Part shown: piece after piece, positions 33,130 through 43,593 of the stretch
Numbering within the stretch: position 1 is the first letter of the stretch
Layout: the number at the start of each line of letters is the position of its first letter
NCBI GenBank assembly: GCA_977006965.1
Contig: OZ345372.1
Coordinates: 1,240,001 to 1,304,000, forward strand
Direction of reading: 5' to 3'
Source: Phymatolithon calcareum
Taxonomy: Eukaryota; Rhodophyta; Florideophyceae; Hapalidiales
Length of the DNA: 64,000 bases
Translations under genes and position numbers: made by a program
The notes under the pieces: model-generated
Database searches by the model: none
What the model saw: the letters and a program-made list of their open reading frames with translations, nothing else
What the model was told of the DNA's origin: nothing

Positions 33130-33350
33130 GAGTAAGACGCCGTGGGCTCTTCTGGGCTCATCAAGTCGCCAGGAACTATACCCGGGCCCAGCGAAGACGC
33201 CATTGGCTATGCCAGGGCCATGGGCTCTGGCCGAGAGCAGCGAAGATGCCCTGGACTTTACCCGGGTGCGATGAAGACGCCATGGGTTAAGCCCGGATGT
33301 AGCGAGCGTCCGATAGACTTCAAGGGTGTAGGCCAAGCGACCTACAAACT
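33130..33350. repeat. Degenerate GC-rich minisatellite
   Basis: Repeated blocks of the form GCGAAGACGCCATGGGCT followed by CCCGGG occur about five times with a spacing of roughly 40-50 bp. The island is GC-rich within AT-rich flanks. Confidence 0.6.
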
Positions 33351-33539
33351 CTGGAAAACAATTCCTTCCATGTCATTCATGTAAGGAAACTACAATTTAC
33401 AGTTAAGAATAATCTTCTTATGTCTGATTTCAGACCTTGAACGGTGATTTTCTGCTTTACGTATCTTTTAAGTATGGCTATACGCTTCTAAGATTGAAAA
33501 TCAATGAGTTTGACACGATAATAGTAAAGATGGAGACGG

Positions 33540-34200
33540 CGTATGAGAGAATTACAGCGTAGGTCGCCACATGAGCGGCGCTGCAGGGAATATTATCTCC
33601 GGAGATTACACTTATAGTAGTATCACTCGGCGTATCTTGAAGACCAATCCGATTCGATTACGAACATTAATGTAATGTATTGTCTGGAGATATTATCCCG
33701 GATGCAAGACTCTTGATAGTATCAGAAGGCGCCATCGTAAAGGATGAACTGATCCGGGTTTTTACATAAATGCAGTCGCCGGAGATAGTATGTCGGGAAA
33801 GTGTACTCATGATTGTATCGTAAGGCTCGAACTTAAAAAATTAAGTTAACTAGTTGATACGTGAGTGTGGTCGTCGGAAACACAATCGGCGGCGACCACA
33901 TTCATGATAGTAACTGGCAGCATGTAGATCACGTAACATAGCCGGCTGTTTTCATTACTGTCTTTAACGAAAGTATGATCTCTCGCGATTACTCTCATGA
34001 CAGTACCTGTACGTAGCAACTTAGAGAATCGCCGAGTGTGTTATTGATATATCTGTGATTTCTGGTCATACTACTTCCGACGACCACACTCATGATAGTA
34101 TCAGTAGGCAGACGCCTTCTGTTGTTTATCAAGATGAGTCAGGTCGTCAGAGATACTGCCTCGGGCGACAGCACTCATGGCAGTTCCAGAAAGTAGCACC
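33540..34200. repeat. Degenerate satellite, period about 95 bp, about seven units
   Basis: A core like CACTCATGATAGTATCAG, preceded by GTCGCCGGAGATA-like sequence, recurs near 33611, 33712, 33803, 33899, 33993, 34087 and 34173. Units are strongly diverged, so this is an old tandem array. Confidence 0.7.
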
Positions 34201-35698
34201 CTAGATAATTAACGGGTCTGTTTACTACAAATGATGGAATTGAGCAAGTGGTACCATCGCGAGTCGTCCCCTAACTGTATTTAATCACCTCTACAGCCGT
34301 GTCACTGTACCACGAAAAGCCCTCTGATAGTTTGTAGAGGCGAACAAATTATTCTTCAACGCGATGAATCAAGATACTCCAAGTTGTTCAGTCCAATATC
34401 TACACTAGTAGCACTCGAACTTGAGTATTCATTAAAGTTAGAGTTCGAACTCTTTGTTGCTTTTCGGATACTCTATAGCTGTGGGCAGTAGATCTAGGAC
34501 TTTAGTATTTATGTCCCCTTATGTCCTTCATGGGCGTTCCTGGTCACTGCTGTATGGCCCTCGAGACTATGACTTAATAGTAGTGCGCAAATTACGTGCA
34601 GAGTGAGCAAGGACGAAATAAATTTCATTACCGATTGCATTCTGCACCTCTTTACGCCCTGTTTTTTAAACAGAAAAAGGGTGACATGCCACTAAACTAC
34701 CTCATTAAAATTCATTTAGAGCATGAAAGAGAAGTTCAGAGTTTTTTCTTGTCTTAATTTTAGAACGTAATAAGGAAAACACTAAAAACCTCTTTCGTAG
34801 ACTGATTTGAGAATCTTTCGTTATTTGCAAGAAATTTTCGAAAGTGAACTTCTAATCTCGCGCCTGCGCTTTAGTTCGACTGTGAATTGTGCGCAAATTA
34901 AATTTTAGAGGAAATTACTTTTATACGCACGAATTTTGCCTTATTTAATAATATACTCACTTTGCACAGGTGAATGTATGATCATTGCAGCATATAGGGG
35001 CAGCTCTATTATTGGTGGGGCTGAACATCATGCAATTTATTGATCAGTGGTAGATAACTGGGCCGCTGAGAAATAGCACAAGATTCTGACCCGAAAATTT
35101 ACGTCCTGAACGCATGCGGTAAATTAGCATTGAGATGGAAGTTTCTGGTAGAATTATGGTAGGAGAAGCTCCATTTTGAGTGGCATATAGCAGTAAAGCT
35201 TGTTTTTGTGCTTCGCATAGCAGCAAATAAGTTGCCATTCAATACTGCGTGCGACGCAATAGCCGATGTTAGAACTGTTTCCGTCTCAAAAAGAGACTCA
35301 ATTGAAAAACTGAGTCACCCACTGGTTGGGAAGAGCGTTGTTTTCGAAGTTATTGGCGAGGATGCGTTTGAGTGTGGCGAATAAGGTAAATATCACCCAC
35401 GGTGTCAACCAACATTTCGAAATAGTGTTTTAAAAAGCGGATAGAAAATGTACTGTAAACGGTCATTTAAATGGTGGACCGTTGAGTTTTCAATACGCTA
35501 ACTTTTTTCTGTTAACTTTTATGAGGTAAAAGTTATATGAACGGAAGTATCTGTTATACTAGACTTCACGTGTGCGCAGAAGGTTACCATCGGACCAGTA
35601 CGATGGACCCGGGCTAGGGGTCTGTCAGCACAACTGCAGATCATACTTGACCCTGTGCAATGTGATTATATTAGTAAATACGGCAAACTTCGGGAGTA
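34201..35698. other. AT-rich non-coding gap
   Basis: No gene, no clear repeat. Low GC throughout. Confidence 0.45.
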
Positions 35699-36179
35699 CA
35701 GTCAATCCTTGATAACTGGATGTCCAATGTGGAAAGGTCTGATGTCCAGATACCAAGGATATTCTGGATTCGAATCTGTATGATTGCTCAAATGTTACAT
35801 TTGTACAGCCGAAAGCCGAAAATGCAAGCAACATGGCTTACATATGCCCTATGTCCGGCAATTTGGCGGCCATAGGCGCCTCGTTGAACGATATATTGGG
35901 AGCTCGGCACAGAAACCAATGTTAGAAATTGAGCATTTCTTGTTCTCGGCACGGTAAAGCGCCCACGTGTTGAATATGCTCCGTGAAACTGAATCAAAAA
36001 CGTTTATAAATTTCATACATGCACCGTGGCTCAGGCATTGCCGATGTCAAGATATCGCATATTCTAAGAATCTTAAAATTTTGATAAATTTGTGAAGATA
36101 CCGTATTCGTGGAGGCCTCTTGTATTCTGAAAACCGAGGATATTCTGAATTCGAAGATCCAGTTATCGAGGATTGACTG
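35699..36179. mobile_element. Pogo-type non-autonomous transposon, different subfamily
   Basis: A 481-bp element with inverted ends CAGTCAATCCTTGATAACTGGA (left; first part CAGTCAATCCT) and ATCCAGTTATCGAGGATTGACTG on the right, flanked by TA (35697-35698 and 36180-36181). Related in terminal pattern to 18754-20112 but with different internal sequence. No transposase. Confidence 0.8.
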
Positions 36180-36642
36180 TATATTAGTAATTTAGTCTAA
36201 ATTTTATTTCAAAATGTGTAGGCCCAATAGAAATATATGAAACAAGATGATTCTTTTCCATTACAGTGCGCTATTGTCCTTGCCTTTTTTGTTTTTGGCA
36301 AGTTAGCATGTCACCTTTCTTGAAATGTGGAACAGCTACAGAGCGTTACAGGGGATCCTCGGATTAAGGGTCGTGTTTCAACAGACCCTTAATCCGAATC
36401 ACCCCCTATTTCGAATCACGGCTATGACAAAATTAGCCACGTGGCACGGAGAACTAGACAAATATTAAGACCAGTGCACAACAAAAATTAAAATATTGAC
36501 TGTAAACTTTTAAAAGGTTCCCCCTCCGAAATACGCTAAATTCTCGACACGCTTCACGCTGATGTACTTGGAAGCAGTTCAATTTATATACAAATCGTTA
36601 CTTCCATTGAAAAAACAACGTAGCCGAATAGACTCACAATAA

Positions 36643-36716
36643 TTCCGGGAATCTGGATAGTCGGTTATCTGTGCGCAGTGATGAGTCATGAGGTCTCGGG
36701 TTCAATCTTCTAGGCA
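36643..36716 (+). other. tRNA-like sequence inside the Tigger element
   Basis: TGGATAGTCGGTTA resembles a D-arm/A-box and GGTCTCGGGTTCAATC resembles the variable loop plus T-arm/B-box, at the correct spacing of about 40 nt. The acceptor and anticodon stems do not pair well, so this is a relic or tRNA-derived SINE piece rather than a working tRNA gene. Confidence 0.35.
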
Positions 36717-37032
36717 GGGGCGGAACAGACATTAATTTGTCTTATACGCGAGATCCAAAGAGGGATGTTCGGGAAATGCTCAATCACATCACGTCAGCTC
36801 AGATAAACGCCACGCATTGAGAATGTCGCCAGATGGATAGCTTACGTCTAAAATCTACTTTTATAATTTTTGAGCTAAATTTTCACTAAAATATCATTCC
36901 TAATAGTACTTAGAGATTATAATTCTCTCAAAGCTGGATTTAATGCTTATAAAAAGCAGCATCAAACTTTAACTATAGTTTAAAGGACATAATCAACGTA
37001 AACAAGAAATGAAGGTTTTATTCCAATCGACG

Positions 37033-38701
37033 TTACTGACTGATACTATGATTACGTCGCAGTTCGTTAGCACGGTCTAACGCTTTCATTAAAACATTTC
37101 TAAATGACTCATCTGCTATGAGATTAGAGGACTGACTCTGAAGCACTTCGAGCATCTTGATGGCACTGTCACACTCTTGAATAAAAAGTGGAACCTCTTC
37201 AATGTTTTTTTGGTTATGAGATGATTCTCTGCTTGCCGTATCAAATAGCGTCTGTATATCGGCCTCAGCTGTAAACATATGAAGTCGACCAGGAAGCGGA
37301 TCTGGACTGTTGAGAGCTTGCAGCATGTCATCCGCAGTCTCAATATCGACCAAATCATTGTGAAACTCGTTAAGGGGAGTTTCAGGTATAGAGGACATCG
37401 CCATAACCGACCGCGACGTGTCAATAGCGACGGCATCTTCTCTGGGTATCGTTTGAGTAAGGTCAATGAGCTCCTCGTGACCGCCAACAATACGTTTCAG
37501 CGTGTCAATATGTGTCTGAGGAAGACAGCAACTGTTCATCCAGCAATTGATAATTGTTGACTGCTTTGTAGAGCCCCATGATTGGACCATCAGTCGCATA
37601 GCGTCAGCAACGTGAGGCAGTTGTCCTTCACGAAGTCCCCAACAACCTCTGCCACTGTTTTCTTTGAAAGAGTGATTTGAGGACTGCATTCGAGATATAA
37701 TATCAATTATCTCGCTTAGTAATAAAGACCGAGAGCGAATCTTGGACTGAGAGATGAGTCCCTTGTCCAGCGGTTGATAGACAGCAGTGCAATTTTTCGG
37801 TAAAAACTCAATGCGAACACCAGGTAGAGTAACGTTGACATGACCTCCACAATTGTCCATAATCAGAAGCCACGGGCCGTTCGAAAAAATTTTCACTTCT
37901 CCGTACTACCAATGAATCCACGCCATGAATCCTTCAGTATCCATTTGACTGAGAGCTCTAACGTGACACGCAAGTGGAATGGTCTCTGAAGCATACCGGT
38001 ACAACGGATTTACCGATGTACTTCATAGGGAGCTTGTGACTGCCATCCGCGTTAACGCAAAACACGATTGTAAGTCTCTGCCTCCATCTCTGAAACTCAG
38101 TTCGACGTGTGGCGGCACAGGGCTCATCAGCGGTTAGATACGTTCTTGATGGCCCCATACGGTAGAGCAGGCCCGACTCATCCTGGTTGTATATGTTTCT
38201 TGGATTATACTGGGATGCGATTTGGCGGATTTCTTCCACACGTTCAGCATGATATGGAGGCATTGCTGCATCGCCCTTCCCGTGCAGTTTAAACGAAGGC
38301 TGGACTTTGTTTCGATGAAGAAATTTTTGAACCCAGCCCCGTGAAGCCTTAAATTCGGTTATCCCTTCGGCGGTTGCGGTCATTTTCGCACGCTCTTGAA
38401 TTAGACCGAGCGTGACAGGCAAACGCTGGGCATGAACAAAGCAAACGAATTGATTGACCTTCTCGTCAATGATTGGGTGCTTAGCTTTCCACTGGCGCTT
38501 TGATTCAGGACTCAGTCCTTCCTCATGCTGGGAAAGCAAAAATTCTCGGCTTTGTTTGATACGCTGGACAGTGGACGTGCCGATGTTAAAGCGAAGAGCC
38601 GCTTTTTGAATCCCAAAGTCACGGTCCAAGAAGCGAATGACTTGCAGTTTCTCGGCAAGTGTGAGGTTTCGACGACTGGGCTTGGTGATTGGAACCGCCA
38701 T
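37033..38701 (-). pseudogene. Tigger/pogo-type transposase with frameshift and stop
   Basis: Two frames encode one transposase. From ATG 38701: a psq-type helix-turn-helix (LAEKLQVIRFLDRDFGIQKAAL ... IGTSTVQRIK; first part LAEKLQVIRFLD), a CENP-B-type HTH (about residues 60-130, ending SRGWVQKFLHRN), then the DDE domain with NQDESGLLYR. A frameshift near 37970 and a TAG in WIHW-stop-YGEV near 37910 break it. The second part (37896-37033) carries LLIMDNCGGH (second Asp) and AVYQPLDKGLI (third Asp of a DDD triad). Pogo-type enzymes cut and paste at TA. This copy cannot make active protein as read but could be recent, since only two lesions were seen. Confidence 0.85.
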
Positions 38702-39145
38702 GGCTAATTGCTGATGTGGTGCGGTGTGTGTGAGGGGAGAGTGAGCTACTTAAGAATGGAAATAACGTTCAACTTTGCTGATGTCATAAGCTTCCTCAAC
38801 CATACGCACAAATGTATGGACAATCCTTGAAAATTTACTAGAAATAAGTTTCTTTGTGTAGTATCCGTAATTTTTCTGTAAACTTCTCATCATGGCAGAA
38901 ATGTTTATCTGGTTTTTTGTCGAGAACTTTAAAACTCAGCCAATCCAATGATCCGAGCTATGAGATTTATGGGCACTGCACTAACTCCTGGTGTTCACAC
39001 TAGAAATATCATATTTGGCTGAAATTGACCCTTAATCTGAATCAGCCCCTAACATGGAGCACCCTTAATCCGAGGACCCCTGTACGAACTTCGGAAGTTT
39101 GTTACAAAAAACAGGTCCAATATAGCGGGTGTTCAGATTGGCTGT

Positions 39146-39195
39146 CACTGTCGGTTCATCATGAACCGACAGTGTACTTGGATGATCCAAGTACA
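39146..39195. repeat. Two adjoining palindromes with single-base centres
   Basis: 39146-39174: CACTGTCGGTTCAT and ATGAACCGACAGTG flank C. 39173-39195: TGTACTTGGAT and ATCCAAGTACA flank G. Both are perfect. Confidence 0.9.
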
Positions 39196-39285
39196 TCGCA
39201 AGTAACATCGAGTGCACTATCGGCAGGGTACTCTAAGTGCATATGCATGCACTTGAAACGGTGGTGTGCACGGCACCCAAAATGA

Positions 39286-39310
39286 GCACAGGCATAAATT
39301 ATGCCTGTGC
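39286..39310. repeat. 25-nt palindrome with single-base centre
   Basis: GCACAGGCATAA and TTATGCCTGTGC flank one A. Confidence 0.9.
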
Positions 39311-39701
39311 CCCAAACGGGATGCGGTCAATGTTCCTGAAGCGGTTACAACACGCCCCAAGCAGTGTTAACCCAATGTAGATACAAGAATAGAATACCAA
39401 GAGGGAGAACTTGCCTATAAGAGACAGTAGGATAGTTAGAACAAGGAAGCCAAGACAAGAATAACCTACACCTTATTAAACCCCCTGAATCTTTACAGAC
39501 AAAGGAATCATTACCACGATAGCGCTCACGCCTTTGGCGGCCGCTATCTTAATCGCCCTGGATAAGCGCACCTGGACCATAAGGCCGATTATCGCACTCT
39601 CATTCTAGTCAGTCTCTCAACCCGGCATAACCGAACGGGACGACCCTGACAGAACTGCCATCAATTGCATTTGTTATGACAGTCACGCAGAAGAGAAACA
39701 C

Positions 39702-40283
39702 ATGAATGCACCCACGGTTCGTGTATGGGATGGGCAGAGCGGAGAATGCGTGCTGGGACCACTCCGTGGGCACGACGATAATGTGTACCCTGTTGCAATT
39801 AGCCATCACGGAAATCGCATTGTTTCGGGTTCTGGTGACAAAACTGTTCGTGTATGGGATGGGCAGAGCGGAGAATGCGTGCTGGGACCACTCCGTGGAC
39901 ACGACGATTATGCGAACTGCGTTGCAATTAGCGCTGACGGAAGTCGCATTGTTTCGTGTTCTGATGACGAAACTGTTCGTGTATGGGATGGGCAGAGTGG
40001 AGAATGCGTGAAGGATGCGGTCACAGGGCTAGGCAAATGCGGGGGTGTCAACTGTGCAGGAGTGATCAAAAGGCTCGAATACGATGCTGGCAGTGATTTG
40101 TGTGTTGTACATACGTCAGGTAGGGTTTTTCTTTTGGACACCAGCACTGGAACCAAGATGGAACGACCTGGATATATGCACGAAAGCAATTGCAGGATAT
40201 ACGCAACAGGGCAGAACGCGAAGACTGTTCAAGTCGCCACCATGCCATTTGAATGTTTCTCACTAGCTGTAGCTCAGGGGTAG
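39702..40283 (+). CDS. Truncated WD40-repeat protein
   Basis: A 193-aa ORF from ATG 39702. It opens in the middle of a blade with VRVWDGQSGECVLGPLRGHD, followed by two further blades at an exact 129-bp (43-residue) period; the VRVWDGQSGECV block recurs at about 39718, 39847 and 39976. The repeat units are nearly identical, as in NACHT/NB-ARC-WD40 proteins with rapidly renewed repeats. After the third block the pattern fades into a degenerate C-terminus. A WD40 propeller needs about seven blades, so this is probably the 3' fragment of a larger gene. No nucleotide-binding domain was found upstream. Confidence 0.55.
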   Translation: MNAPTVRVWDGQSGECVLGPLRGHDDNVYPVAISHHGNRIVSGSGDKTVRVWDGQSGECVLGPLRGHDDYANCVAISADGSRIVSCSDDETVRVWDGQSGECVKDAVTGLGKCGGVNCAGVIKRLEYDAGSDLCVVHTSGRVFLLDTSTGTKMERPGYMHESNCRIYATGQNAKTVQVATMPFECFSLAVAQG

Positions 40284-41199
40284 TTAAATTTATCACAGAC
40301 ATAAAAGAGGGGTCCCCTACATGTCAGATAATACTCATACGCACAAAAATAATTGAAAAATATGCTTTTTTCAGCCAAATAAATTGAATCGTATGTTGTT
40401 GGAATCTCTGTGAGCTGCTTGTTCAAGCTGTAGGCTCAAAATTTGAAAAGAAGCAATCGCTTTTTTCAAGGGCGTCAGAAAAATGAAGGCCGCCCGAGCA
40501 AGGAAAATCGAGATTCGGCCCTATTACGCCGTACACACCGCATTCATAAAATTAATTAAAATTCATATACCTAGTCTGATGACGAAATAAATGCTCTCTT
40601 CGAAGCTGCGCGCTGAAACGGCGCCCGTTCTCTTGTTTCGGCTGGGAATCCCAAGCGACTGCTGTACAGATTTGCTTCGCGCCAATTTGGAATTCTACAC
40701 TTCCGGGGACGGCGAGTGCACTGAAAAGAATTTCAATTAAATTTATGAAGCACTTCACAAGTTCGTCGCGGCGCAAAAGTGGTTGCCCAATCGTTCGGCA
40801 CCTTAAATCGAATATTTTGATAAATTTTTGTTCGAAAACAGCTGTCCGGACAATTAGGACACTGTCCGATATTTAGGGGACCGTCCCTTTATGCAGTGGG
40901 TTCTAAGAATTGATGTCGTATTTTGTCAACATACCGTCCACTATAGTGAAGTTTTGAGATTTGTTTGCTGAGCATTGTGTGTTCGCGGCAGATAGTAAAG
41001 GACAATGCATCGCGAGCCCTTTAAGCTAAAATCGCCGCTGCCAAAGGCGGCATGCTCTGCGAACCGCCTCCTTTTGTGCATCTCATCTATGGGGAATAAC
41101 TTGCCAACTTTGCTTCCGCCACTTTCAATGATCGCGACACACCAAGTAGCGCGCGCTTGCGTATCATTGGAGTTACCGGCGCGCCGGCAAATGCTCCCG
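40284..41199. other. Gap downstream of WD40 fragment
   Basis: No gene recognised. GC content rises after about 41000 towards the polyprenyl synthase pseudogene, whose lost C-terminus might lie there. Confidence 0.4.
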
Positions 41200-42265
41200 C
41201 ATCCCGCGGCTCTGCACCCGTCCTCTTAGGTCTGGGAAGCTCCCGTCCGCATTACGACAGCACAAGTGACAATGTCAGGTTCGCCGTGGTCGACGAATTC
41301 GCCCCTGTAACGGGGGTGGTGCCTCCCGCACCGAACGCCATCTCGATGACGGTGTTTCACAGGTTCTATTGAACGACCGCGTGATGCACGTCGCGCAGCC
41401 TCGCACCATCACGAATTATTCTGGCCGAACCGTCTGTGCGCTACTGAAGTACTCTGACGTCCCGCGCTCTGCGTTGCTTGTTTGCGTCCGACGACAGGGC
41501 GGTCCGACGAGGACGGTTGCAACTGCGTGCGTAGGCCACTGCGGGCAGGCCGTAACATGTCCCTGTCGCAAGTCGTCACGCACCGGTTTGCCCAGAGCCG
41601 ATTCGCTTGCAGTCATGTCCAGTGCATCGTCGACATTATGAAATGCAATGCCTATGTGCTCTCCATGTTTCTAAGCCGCGTCTGCGAGCTCCTTTCCGTG
41701 ACCCCCAAGCTCGACGAACGTCCTACTGGTATTGGCGATTAATGACGCGGTTTTGAAACGCCTTTTCGCCAAATACGTCTCGAAAAGACTCTCCGGCGAT
41801 GATATCTTATCTGCTCCGCGTCCTTCTCCGTCGCGTTGCCAATTCCGCCCACGGGAGCGCCGGCTGCAAGACCCCGCACTTGCAATATCGCCACGCGCGA
41901 AGTGTTCGATCACACTGGAAAGGCTTTTCCACAACATCAGAGTTTCGCAGCCGTGCACGTGCGATAGACGCCCTTGCAAACAGAAGTCTCCCGCCATGCA
42001 TCGTACAGCAGCGAAGCGAAATGAATCAGCTCGGTGTTCTCTGCGAGTGGACGTTGACTTGACAGAATTGGCACCGGCACACCACATTGCGCCGCGGCGG
42101 CGGCCTGTCCCATCAAGATTATAATCATCGGGCGTACGCGCTTCCCGTGCAGCGAGAGCAGATGGGCGGCCGCCGCGTCCAATGGAGATGTTGCAGCACG
42201 CGTACGGTCGCTAATAGTGAGCCGGTCAGATGGTCGAGCTCGCTGACCGCGAGCGAGAATGACTC
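41200..42265 (-). pseudogene. Polyprenyl diphosphate synthase pseudogene
   Basis: Minus-strand segments in the right order for a trans-isoprenyl diphosphate synthase: ESFSLAVSELDHLTGSLLATV (about 42200-42260; first part ESFSLAVSELDHL), HLLSLHGKRVRPMIIILMGQA (about 42100-42160), ENTELIHFASLLYD where the first Asp-rich motif has decayed, LFARASIARARLRNSDVVE (about 41930-41990), LFETYLAKRRFKTASLIANT (about 41730-41790), then after an in-frame TAG (41671-41673) HGEHIGIAFHNVDDALDMT with the second DDxxD intact, and KPVRDDLRQGHVTA. Frames change at least twice. Such enzymes make solanesyl-type chains for quinones. The region's high GC and CpG-rich coding look suggest recent loss. Confidence 0.8.
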
Positions 42266-42765
42266 ATGTTAACTCCATGGCTTAAATCTCGAAAGATACA
42301 CAACGTTTAGATGTCTATGGACAACAGACGCGCAGGTCCCAACTGGCTGTACGGATGGTGTGGGATGTTACATTGGTCCGAACTGCGAAACTCAAGCCCA
42401 CTTGCCGTGCTCATGATTACATGTTTTCACTTCATCAATATCATGAAACCCACAAGAGTTATGGATTTGAAAATTTGCAGCCGTGTTCGTGGAATCGGGG
42501 GGGCATTGAGAACCAGAGCTCTACACTTTGATGTTCAAACGAACATTAATTCCTTCTAGCCATTTGTCGTCGAACTCGTTGTCTAGGAGACATTCGGCCC
42601 TCGACAAAAAGGTTGCCCTGTCGGCCAATACTATAGCTTACGATCTCCAAAATGCGAAAGAGGAAGAGTTAATTATGTCGTAATAATTACTACCGCAATC
42701 TGAGAGGAAAACAGGGAGCAAGCCAAGACAACGCCAAATCCCACACGGTCCGCATATTACTCCGC
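42266..42765. other. Gap between pseudogene and RPB9
   Basis: Contains the RPB9 3' flank. No other feature recognised. Confidence 0.4.
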
Positions 42766-43232
42766 TTATTCATCGCTTGACAGCCAGGTCTGGTTGCAAC
42801 CAACGCACACGAAGACTAGGACGAGAGCCTCATCGTTCTTACCCACCGGGCTCTGGTAGTAAACGGCCTCCGTGCAGTCGCAATGGGGGCAGTTCGCGTT
42901 GTAGGTGCGCGGGAGCGTGGGGTCAGAAATGACGTCGTAGTTCATGCCCATTTTCTCACTGTACCGCATAACACGAAAACCGCGTTAGATTCGCGAACCC
43001 AATGTACAATCGCAGCGCGCGCATGTTAAGATAAAGAGTCAGCAGAAACGTACGAGGCGTCGTGAGTGAGCACGTTGCGATACACGGGATCACGGGGAAC
43101 TTCCACAGGCTCCTGATGGTCGCAGGTGCGGCACGCGTACACCAGCTCGCGGCCCTCCCCGGCGCGACGCTTCGCGGTGTTCTCCTTCGGATAAAGCATG
43201 TTGATGCACTGCCTGCAGAAGCGGACTGGCAT
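42766..43232 (-). CDS. RPB9: RNA polymerase II subunit RPB9
   Basis: Two exons, 43232-43054 and 42958-42766, give a 123-aa protein, the usual RPB9 size. RPB9 is a small zinc-ribbon subunit of Pol II at the jaw, affecting start-site choice and fidelity. The N-terminal ribbon has CRQCINMLYP and CRTCDHQE; the C-terminal ribbon has SDPTLPRTYNANCPHC and CVGC, both in the conserved places. The intron (42959-43053, 95 nt) has GTACGT and TACAG ends and joins NVLTHDAS to EKMGMNYDVI in phase. ATG 43232 (MPVRFCRQC) is chosen because the extra upstream residues are not conserved. The next gene upstream, a cellulose synthase, is on the same strand. Confidence 0.9.
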
Positions 43233-43593
43233 TTTGCTATTCCTGGGGTTGACGGCAACAGCAAACGTGGGCGGACAATATTCAGAGTTAGGACTTGCAA
43301 GAGCACCGTTGTGGTGGACTCTAGTCACCTAAACGCAGGTGACTACGCTTTGCTGTCGCTCATACTTTTAGAAAATCAATGACAAATACGACCGTTCATA
43401 CCCCAAACTTTGTGTTCATTTGCAACATGCTCTAAAATGACCATTTAATTGTAAATTGTGTACAATGAAGTAAATTGCCTAAAATTTAGGCTACCTCCGA
43501 AATGTAAGAGTGATTGCAGTGGGTGGAATGAATAGGATTCAGACTACACTCCGTGATGCCGACGGGCTAGTTCAATGTACTATGTCTATCTGC
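43233..43593. promoter_or_regulatory. RPB9 upstream region with hairpin
   Basis: This 361-bp gap separates RPB9 from the cellulose synthase stop codon. An inverted repeat TAGTCACCT/AGGTGACTA with a 6-nt loop lies at 43322-43345, about 90 bp upstream of the RPB9 ATG. Confidence 0.4.

Larger units (their letters stand above)
36349..39082 (-). mobile_element. Tigger/pogo transposon, full length but inactive
   Basis: A 2734-bp element with inverted ends CAGGGGATCCTCGGATTA (left) and TAATCCGAGGACCCCTG (right), flanked by TA at 36347-36348 and 39083-39084. Subterminal copies of the CCCTTAATC block lie at 36384-36397 and 39027-39050; at the left end they make a hairpin with the terminal repeat (14-bp arms, 11-nt loop). 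The minus strand encodes the broken transposase listed separately. Confidence 0.9.
39085..39701. other. Spacer with clustered palindromes
   Basis: Three single-base-centre palindromes lie within 165 bp (39146-39174, 39173-39195, 39286-39310). The last 200 bp precedes the WD40 fragment and may hold decayed coding sequence. Confidence 0.45.

Noticed and set aside
42956-43306. 116-aa minus-strand ORF
   Set aside because: Alternate frame across RPB9 exon 1 and its intron.
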